Source of the DNA: Actinophytocola sp035634895 | GTDB taxonomy: Bacteria; Actinomycetota; Actinomycetes; Mycobacteriales; Pseudonocardiaceae | Length of the DNA: 64,000 bases | NCBI RefSeq assembly: GCF_035634895.1 | Contig: NZ_DASQCC010000230.1 | Coordinates: forward strand, 24,980 to 88,979 | Direction: 5' to 3' | In this document: positions 58,294-64,000 of the stretch, one piece after another | Numbering within the stretch: the stretch's first letter is position 1 | How the letters are laid out: every line of letters starts with the position of its first letter | Made by a program: the position numbers and the translations under genes | The notes under the pieces: generated by a model | Seen by the model: the letters and a program-made list of their open reading frames with translations, nothing else | What the model was told of the DNA's origin: nothing | Databases searched by the model: none

Positions 58294-61200
58294 GGCATCT
58301 CCTCACGCAGCCAGTTCCGGACCAGCTCGGCCGCCGGTCTGGCCATGTCCTCGATCAGGGAAAGGTGGTCGGCGTCAAGCACGCCGGTGGTGTGGTCGTG
58401 CGGCCAGTCGACAGCCGGCGCGGCGCCGTCACCGGTGACCGACCGCGTCGCGGCGACCAGCAGCGTCGGCACGCCGACCGGCGCCGGCCGCCAGTCCTCG
58501 AACAGCTCCAGGTAGCGGGCCATCGCGGTCAGCTCGGCGTCGGTCACCTCGGCGACCAGCTCGTGGGCGCCGTAGATCCGGCCGAGCAGCGTCGACTGGA
58601 TGCCGGCGAGCCCCGGGCTGTCGGGCAGGTGCGAGTCGAGCAGGACGACACCGGCGGCGGGCGTGCCGTCGGTGTCGAGCGCCGCGGCTACCGCGTTCGC
58701 GATCCAGCCACCGGAGGAGTAGCCGGCAAGGACGAACGGCGCACCCGCCGCGGCCCGCCGCACGGCGGCCACCCGCTCGGCGACGATCTCGTCTCTCGTG
58801 GCCGGCAACCGCTCATCCGCGGCGAAGCCCGGGTACGGGAGTACCGACAGCGACCGCTCGTCCCGGAAGGCGGCGGCGAAGCGGGCGAACTGGAAGGCGT
58901 TCGACGGCGCCACCACCGACGGAAGGCAGAGCAGCGCCGGTTGCCGGGGGCCACGGGCGAACACCATCTTGTTTGTCGGGGCGGGTTCGGCGCCGCTGCG
59001 TAGCCGCGCTGCCGCGGCCAGCACGGCGAAGCCCTCACGCACCTGACCGCTCGCACAGGCTTCGCGGAAGACGGGGAGCAGGTGGGTGGTTCGTCCAGGG
59101 ACGGGTGATATTGGCCTGGCATCCGGCGTGGGCCTGCTGTCCGGCGCGGGACTGGGATCCGATGCGGACGTGGTGGAGGCCGCGGGGCCGGCGGCAGATC
59201 CGTTCGCCACGCCGGCACGGCCGGCGGCCACGCCGGCACGGCCGCCGGATCTGACCGTTCCGGTGGCAGGTGCGGCGGATGTGGCGGCAGGGCCGGCGGA
59301 TCCAACAGATCTGGCGGCAGGCGCACCCGATACGGCGGTAGGCGCAGCGGACGCGCCGCCCGGGTCGGTGGAAGCAGCGGCAGGGCCGGCGGGTCCGGCG
59401 AGAACGCCGGTGAGGCTGGCGGATGCGGCTGCGGTTTCCGTGTCGGGTAGTTCCGTCAGGAGGAACTTGGCCAGGACGCGCGGGGTCGGATGGTCGAGCA
59501 CCAGCGTGGCGGGCAGCGCCAGACCGGTGGCCGCGGCGAGGCGGTCGGCCAGTTCCACCAGGGTCAGCGAGTCGAAACCCAGCTCGGTGAAGGCGTGGTC
59601 CGGCTCGATGTCCTCGTATCCAAGGACAGCGGCGACCTCGCCGCGCACGCCGTCGAGGAGGATCGTCTCGCGATCCTCGGGCGGGCGGCCTGCCAGCGCC
59701 CTGCGCAGTGCGGGCACGGACGCCTCGCCGAGCCCGTCCAACACCCCCTCGCCGAGGCCTGCGAACTCCTCCCCGCCACGGCCGGCCAACACCTCCTCGC
59801 CGGGGCTGGGCCGGGAGTCGGTGCGGGCGCGTGTGGTGCTCACGGGTGGCGCCGGGACGTCCAGCCAGTACCGGCGGCGCTGGAAGGGGTAGGTCGGCAG
59901 GTCGACACGGTGTGCGCCGGCGAACGCCGGGCGCCAGTCCACCGTGGCGCCTCGGGTGTTCAGCCGGGCGAGGCCGGCCAGGAATGCCGTGTGCTCCGGC
60001 CGGTCGCGGCGCAGCACGGAGAAGACCGCGGTGTCGCCGGCGACGCAGTCCCGCACCAGCGGCGTGAGCACGCCGTCCGGGCCCAGTTCGACGAACGTCG
60101 TCACGCCCAGTTCCGCCAGGGTGCGGATCCCGTCGTGGAAGCGGACCGGCCGGCGGGCGTGGCGGACCCAGTAGTCCGGGTCCGCCATCTCCCGCGCGGT
60201 CACCAGCCGGCCGGTCACGTTGGACACCAACGGGATCGACGGCTCGGCCGCGGCAACGTCCGCGAGCACAGCGCGGAAGCCGGCGAGGGCCGGGGCCACC
60301 AGCGGGGAGTGGAAGGCGTGGCTCACGGCGAGCCGCCTGACCCTGCGGCCCCGGTCCCGGAAGTGCTCGGCGATCGCCAGCACGTCGCCGGTCTCGCCGG
60401 AGACCACGACGGACTCGGGTCCGTTGATCGCGGCCAGGGCCGCCCCGTCCGCCACCGCCAGCAGCTCGTCCACTTCGGACTCCGTCGCGCGGATCGCCAC
60501 CATCGCGCCGCCCGCGGGGAGGTCCTGCATCAGCAGTGCCCTGGCGGCCACCACGCGCGCCGCGTCCGGCAGCGACCACACGCCCGCGACATGCGCCGCG
60601 GTCAGCTCGCCCAGTGAGTGTCCCGCGACGAAGTCCGGTGCCACGCCCCAGTGCGCCAGCAGCCGGTACAGCGCCACCTCCACGGCGAACAGCGCCGGCT
60701 GCGCCCAGCCGGTGCGGTCCAGCCGCTCGGCGGACCCGCCGAACACCACCTCGCGCAGCGGTGCCGGCAGCAGCGGGTCGAACGCGGCACAGACCTCGTC
60801 GAACGCCTCGGCGAACACGGGATGGGCACCGTGCAGCTCCCGGCCCATCCCGGGTCGCTGCGCGCCCTGACCGCTGAACAGGGCGCCGAGCGCGCCGGGT
60901 GCGACCACGCCGGTGACGACGTGCGGGGTCGGTCGCTCCTCGGCCACGGCATCGAGCGCGGCCAACAGCTCGTCGCGGTCGGCGCCGAGGACCACCGCGC
61001 GGTGGGGCAGGGCCGACCTGGTCCTGGCGAGCGACCAGCCGACGTCGCCCGCCCGCAGCGTGGGGTCCGCCCGGACCCGTTCGCCGAGCCGGACGGCCTG
61101 CGCGCGCAGTGCGGCGGACGACCTGGCCGACAGCACCCAGGCCTGGGCGGTGGGTGGCACGCCGTTCGCGGCGGGCTCCGCTGGGGCGGCGGGGGCCTCC

Positions 61201-62582
61201 TCCAGGATCACGTGTGCGTTCGTCCCGCTGGCGCCGAACGACGAGACGCCCGCCCGCCGCGGCACGTCCCCGGGCGGCCAGGGCCGCTCGTTCGACAGCA
61301 GCCGCACGTCGCCTGCCGACCAGTCGACCTGCGGGGTGGGCTCGTCCGCGTGGAGCGTCCTCGGGAGCAGCCTGTGCCGCAGCGCCTGCACCACCTTGAT
61401 CACTCCGGCGACGCCCGCGGCGGCCTGGGTGTGCCCGATGTTCGACTTCACCGAACCGAGCCACAGCGGTTCGGCACGGTCCTGGCCGTAGGTCGCGAGC
61501 AGTGCCTGCGCCTCGATCGGGTCGCCGAGCCGGGTGCCGGTGCCATGTGCCTCGACGGCGTCGACGTCGCTCGCGGCCAGTCCAGCGGCGGCCAGGGCGT
61601 CGCGGATGACCCGGCGCTGGGCGGGGCCGCTGGGTGCGGTCAACCCGTTGGAGGCGCCGTCGGAGCCGACGGCGGAGCCACGCACGACCGCCAGCACCGG
61701 ATGTCCCTGTCGCCGCGCGTCGGCGAGGCGCTCCAGCACCAGGACGCCGACCCCGTCGGCGAAGCCGGTGCCGTCGGCGTCGGCCGAGAACGACCGGCAG
61801 CGCCCGTCCGGCGACAGCCCGCGCTGGCGGCTGAACACCTGCAGCATCCCCGGTGTGGCCATCACGGTGGCGCCCCCGGCCAGCGCCAGCGTGCACTCGC
61901 CCGCCCGCAGCGCCGCCGCGGCGAGATGCAGTGCCACCAGCGACGAGGAGCACGCCGTGTCGACGGTGAGCGTGGGCCCGGCGAACCCGAAGGTGTAGGA
62001 GAGCCGGCCGGACACGACGCTGCCGACGTTCGCGGTGAGCAGGTAGCCCTCCAGGCCGACCGGTCCCGCGGTCAGCAGGGTGCCGTAGTCCTGCATGCTC
62101 GACCCGACGTACACGCCGGTTCGGCTGCCACGCAACGACTCCGGATCGATGCCGGCCCGCTCGAACGCCTCCCACGACGTCTCCAGCAGCAGCCGCTGCT
62201 GCGGGTCGAGGGCCAGCGCCTCGCGTGGCGAGATGCCGAAGAAGGCCGCGTCGAACTCGGCGACGCCGTCGACGAAGCCGCCCTGCCGCGTGGAGACCGT
62301 GCCCCACCGGTCGGGGTCGCCCCGCAGGGCCGCGAGGTTCCAGCCGCGGTCGGTGGGGAACTCGCCGATCACGTCCCGGCCAGCCGCGACGAGGTCCCAC
62401 AGCCGCTCCGGGGTGTCGGCGCCACCCGGGTAGCGGCAGGCCATGCCGACGATCGCGATCGGCTCCGCCTGCCGGGACTCCAGCTCGCGCACCTGTCTGC
62501 GGGCCGCGACCAGGTCGGTGGTGACCCACTTGAGGTAGTCGCGCAGCCTGGCGGCCTCGGCGCCGGTCTCGTCAGTGGCCAC
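58290..62582 (-). CDS. Type I PKS terminal module KS-AT-ACP-TE
   Basis: 1430 residues. N-terminal docking helix about 9-38 (LRDYLKWVTTDLVAARRQV). KS about 40-460 has Cys211 (DTACSSS), His346 (EAHGTGT) and His384 (NIGHTQ). AT about 560-860 has Ser656 in GHSLGE; HAFH at 755-758 predicts malonyl-CoA. No DH, ER or KR follows, so the last beta-keto group stays. ACP is about 975-1042 with Ser1005 (LGFDSLT). A 115-residue Ala/Gly/Ser/Pro linker (about 1046-1162) precedes a type I TE (about 1165-1430; GYSSGG with Ser1289, DHLSLIED His). The TE releases or cyclises the chain. Start overlaps the upstream PKS by 11 bp; stop overlaps the P450 start. Confidence 0.96.
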   Translation of the reverse strand: MATDETGAEAARLRDYLKWVTTDLVAARRQVRELESRQAEPIAIVGMACRYPGGADTPERLWDLVAAGRDVIGEFPTDRGWNLAALRGDPDRWGTVSTRQGGFVDGVAEFDAAFFGISPREALALDPQQRLLLETSWEAFERAGIDPESLRGSRTGVYVGSSMQDYGTLLTAGPVGLEGYLLTANVGSVVSGRLSYTFGFAGPTLTVDTACSSSLVALHLAAAALRAGECTLALAGGATVMATPGMLQVFSRQRGLSPDGRCRSFSADADGTGFADGVGVLVLERLADARRQGHPVLAVVRGSAVGSDGASNGLTAPSGPAQRRVIRDALAAAGLAASDVDAVEAHGTGTRLGDPIEAQALLATYGQDRAEPLWLGSVKSNIGHTQAAAGVAGVIKVVQALRHRLLPRTLHADEPTPQVDWSAGDVRLLSNERPWPPGDVPRRAGVSSFGASGTNAHVILEEAPAAPAEPAANGVPPTAQAWVLSARSSAALRAQAVRLGERVRADPTLRAGDVGWSLARTRSALPHRAVVLGADRDELLAALDAVAEERPTPHVVTGVVAPGALGALFSGQGAQRPGMGRELHGAHPVFAEAFDEVCAAFDPLLPAPLREVVFGGSAERLDRTGWAQPALFAVEVALYRLLAHWGVAPDFVAGHSLGELTAAHVAGVWSLPDAARVVAARALLMQDLPAGGAMVAIRATESEVDELLAVADGAALAAINGPESVVVSGETGDVLAIAEHFRDRGRRVRRLAVSHAFHSPLVAPALAGFRAVLADVAAAEPSIPLVSNVTGRLVTAREMADPDYWVRHARRPVRFHDGIRTLAELGVTTFVELGPDGVLTPLVRDCVAGDTAVFSVLRRDRPEHTAFLAGLARLNTRGATVDWRPAFAGAHRVDLPTYPFQRRRYWLDVPAPPVSTTRARTDSRPSPGEEVLAGRGGEEFAGLGEGVLDGLGEASVPALRRALAGRPPEDRETILLDGVRGEVAAVLGYEDIEPDHAFTELGFDSLTLVELADRLAAATGLALPATLVLDHPTPRVLAKFLLTELPDTETAAASASLTGVLAGPAGPAAASTDPGGASAAPTAVSGAPAARSVGSAGPAATSAAPATGTVRSGGRAGVAAGRAGVANGSAAGPAASTTSASDPSPAPDSRPTPDARPISPVPGRTTHLLPVFREACASGQVREGFAVLAAAARLRSGAEPAPTNKMVFARGPRQPALLCLPSVVAPSNAFQFARFAAAFRDERSLSVLPYPGFAADERLPATRDEIVAERVAAVRRAAAGAPFVLAGYSSGGWIANAVAAALDTDGTPAAGVVLLDSHLPDSPGLAGIQSTLLGRIYGAHELVAEVTDAELTAMARYLELFEDWRPAPVGVPTLLVAATRSVTGDGAAPAVDWPHDHTTGVLDADHLSLIEDMARPAAELVRNWLREEMP

Positions 62583-64000
62583 CAGGCATCCCTTCGCTCG
62601 ACCTGCCGAGTTCGGTGTTGATGAAGGCGAACAGCTCGTCGTCGGACGCGTGGTCCAGCTCCGCCGCGTCGTCGGTGTCGTCGGTGTCGTCGGTGTCCTC
62701 GGTGTCCGGCGACAGCCTGGCCAGCAGTGACCGCATCCGGGTCACGAGCCGCTCCCGGTCCGGGGCGCCGCCGCCCGCGGACAGCAGGACGGGCTCCAGC
62801 CGGTCCAGTTCGGACAGTGCGGCCTCGACCGGCGCCGCGCCGTCGCCGTCCAGCGCGGCGAGCAGGTACGCGGCCAGCGCGCGAGGCGTCGGCTCGTCGA
62901 ACACGATCGTCGCCGGCAGCGGCAGCCCGGTGGCCCGGCGAAGGCGGTTGCGCAGCTCGACCGCGGTGAGCGAGTCGAAGCCGGTCTCGCGGAACGCGCG
63001 GTCGGGTGCCACGGCGTCGGCGGACGCGTGGCCGAGCACCACGGCCACCTCGGTCCGCACCCGCCGCAGGACCTCGGCCGCCCGGGCCGGGCCCGGCAGC
63101 GCGGCCAGCTCGCGCGACCAGCCGGCGGCGTCGTCCGCATCCCGCTCCGTGGTGTCCTCCCCGTTCTCGCCCAGTGCCCGCACGGCGGGGAGGTCGCGCA
63201 GCAGCGGGCTCGGCCGGCGCAGGGTGAACGCCGGGAAGAACCGCGCCCAGTCGACGTCGGCCACCACCAGCGTCGGGTCCGCGCCGCCGAGTGCCCGTTC
63301 CAGTGCGGCGACGGCGACATCGGGCGCCATGGCGGGCAACCCGGTCCTGGCCAGCACGCGGCCTCGTTCCTCGTCGACCATGCCGCCGCCGTCCCAGGAG
63401 CCCCACGCGACCGACAGGGCGGCCATGCCCGTGCCGCGGCGGTGCTCGGCGAGCGCGTCGAGGTAGGCGTTGGCCGCGGAGTACGCGGCCTGGCCGCCAC
63501 TCCCCCACGTGCCGGCGACCGACGAGAACAGCACGAAGGCGTCCACGGTGTCGCCGAGCAGCTCGTGCAGGTTCCGGGCGCCGGTGACCTTCGCGGCGGC
63601 GGTGGCGGCGAGGGATGCGTCGGTGAGCTCGGCCAGCGCGGCGAAGTCGACCACCCCGGCGGTGTGCACGACCGCGCGCACGGGGTCCCCGGCGCCGGCC
63701 AGCTCGGCGAGGAGCGCGGCGAGCGCCTCGCGGTCGGCGATGTCGCACGCCGCCACCGTGACCCGCGCTCCCGCGCCGGTGAGCTCCGCGACCAGCGCGG
63801 CGGCTCCCGGTGCGGCGGCGCCGGTCCGGCTCGCCAGCACCACGTGCCCGGCGCCGCGGCCGACCACCCAGCGCGCCATCCGCGTGCCGAGCGCGCCCGA
63901 CCCACCCGTGATCAGCACGGTGCCGGCCGGCGTCCAGTCGCCGGCCGCCGCCTCGACGGGCGCGGGACGCAGGCGCCGGGCGAACACCTGGCCCTCGCGG
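62572..64000 (-). CDS. Type I PKS, C-terminal KR-ACP with docking tail (partial)
   Basis: The gene continues beyond the window; about 475 residues are visible. Ketoreductase: TGGSGALGTRMARWV (NADPH), catalytic Lys in AAKVTGARNL, Ser in FSSVAGTWGSGGQ and Tyr in AAYSAANAYLDAL. The Trp in GTWGSGG and the absence of LDD (VVDF instead) predict an A-type KR (L/S alcohol). ACP carries Ser in TGFDSLTAVELRNRL. The tail ends with an acidic repeat (DTDDTDDTDD) and a docking helix DELFAFINTELGR matching the N-terminal docking helix of the next protein. The penultimate extension therefore carries a hydroxyl. Confidence 0.95.
   Translation of the reverse strand, partial: REGQVFARRLRPAPVEAAAGDWTPAGTVLITGGSGALGTRMARWVVGRGAGHVVLASRTGAAAPGAAALVAELTGAGARVTVAACDIADREALAALLAELAGAGDPVRAVVHTAGVVDFAALAELTDASLAATAAAKVTGARNLHELLGDTVDAFVLFSSVAGTWGSGGQAAYSAANAYLDALAEHRRGTGMAALSVAWGSWDGGGMVDEERGRVLARTGLPAMAPDVAVAALERALGGADPTLVVADVDWARFFPAFTLRRPSPLLRDLPAVRALGENGEDTTERDADDAAGWSRELAALPGPARAAEVLRRVRTEVAVVLGHASADAVAPDRAFRETGFDSLTAVELRNRLRRATGLPLPATIVFDEPTPRALAAYLLAALDGDGAAPVEAALSELDRLEPVLLSAGGGAPDRERLVTRMRSLLARLSPDTEDTDDTDDTDDAAELDHASDDELFAFINTELGRSSEGMPGGH
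62668..62703 (-). repeat. 9-bp tandem repeat in the PKS docking tail
   Basis: Four copies of GTCGTCGGT (the last with CTC) encode the acidic run TEDTDDTDDTDD between ACP and docking helix. Length may vary between strains by slippage without a frame change. Confidence 0.75.

Noticed and set aside
1..64000. tRNA, rRNA or known riboswitch genes
   Set aside because: No cloverleaf with a recognisable T-arm, no rRNA block and no riboswitch core was seen by reading; a covariance-model search would be decisive.

Overview
The window is high-GC actinomycete DNA. GTG starts are frequent, third codon positions are strongly G/C, and genes are repeatedly coupled by 4-bp ATGA/GTGA overlaps. Gene content (GAF-ANTAR protein, WhiG/FliA-type sigma factor, SARP, several large LuxR regulators, type I PKS) fits a filamentous actinobacterium such as a member of the Pseudonocardiales. 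The genus cannot be fixed from the sequence. No rRNA, tRNA or CRISPR array was seen.

Layout. (1) 1-10.2 kb, energy metabolism: the end of a PQQ-type sugar dehydrogenase, a phosphoketolase-acetate kinase operon, and a convergent cydA-cydB-cydDC operon for cytochrome bd. The xfp and cydA upstream regions share a DosR/DevR-like palindrome, which suggests one low-oxygen regulon. (2) 10.6-11.8 kb: a secreted protein of seven near-identical 46-residue repeats (PLL/tectonin-like propeller). (3) 11.9-23.1 kb: two paralogous MalT/LAL-type LuxR regulators flank an island. It holds a coupled GAF-ANTAR / sigma factor / 143-aa protein operon and a second, diverged copy of an epimerase, nucleotide-sugar dehydrogenase and low-molecular-weight phosphatase set. 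The diverged copies have lost or changed key catalytic residues. (4) 23.3-38.2 kb: a surface-glycan locus. A tightly coupled minus-strand operon encodes a PglF/PglE/PglD/PglC-like set (the N,N'-diacetylbacillosamine route and its transfer to lipid carrier), a Wzx-like flippase, a fused GT4-GT4 glycosyltransferase, and an epimerase plus dehydrogenase pair. A divergent operon encodes a Wzc/CapB-like kinase, an LCP ligase and an LMW phosphatase. (5) 38.4-43.8 kb: an XRE-SARP-NB-ARC-TPR regulator, a DinB/pentapeptide protein, an IS21 istB remnant, and a broken EACC1/caspase-like conflict module. (6) 43.8-64 kb: one edge of a type I polyketide cluster. It has a DHA2 efflux pump with a divergent TetR and twin operators, three LuxR-type regulators, an acyltransferase-3, two P450s, PPOx-like and SnoaL-like proteins, a terminal KS-AT-ACP-TE module, and the KR-ACP end of the preceding PKS, which runs off the window.

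How it may work together (inference): the bacillosamine-type operon builds and flips a lipid-linked glycan, and the divergent kinase/LCP/phosphatase genes control and attach it. The island at 16.6-19.6 kb repeats three of these functions in catalytically altered form and is the best candidate here for something not described before. The PKS edge looks like a macrolactone or similar polyketide released by a TE, then oxidised by P450s and possibly O-acylated.
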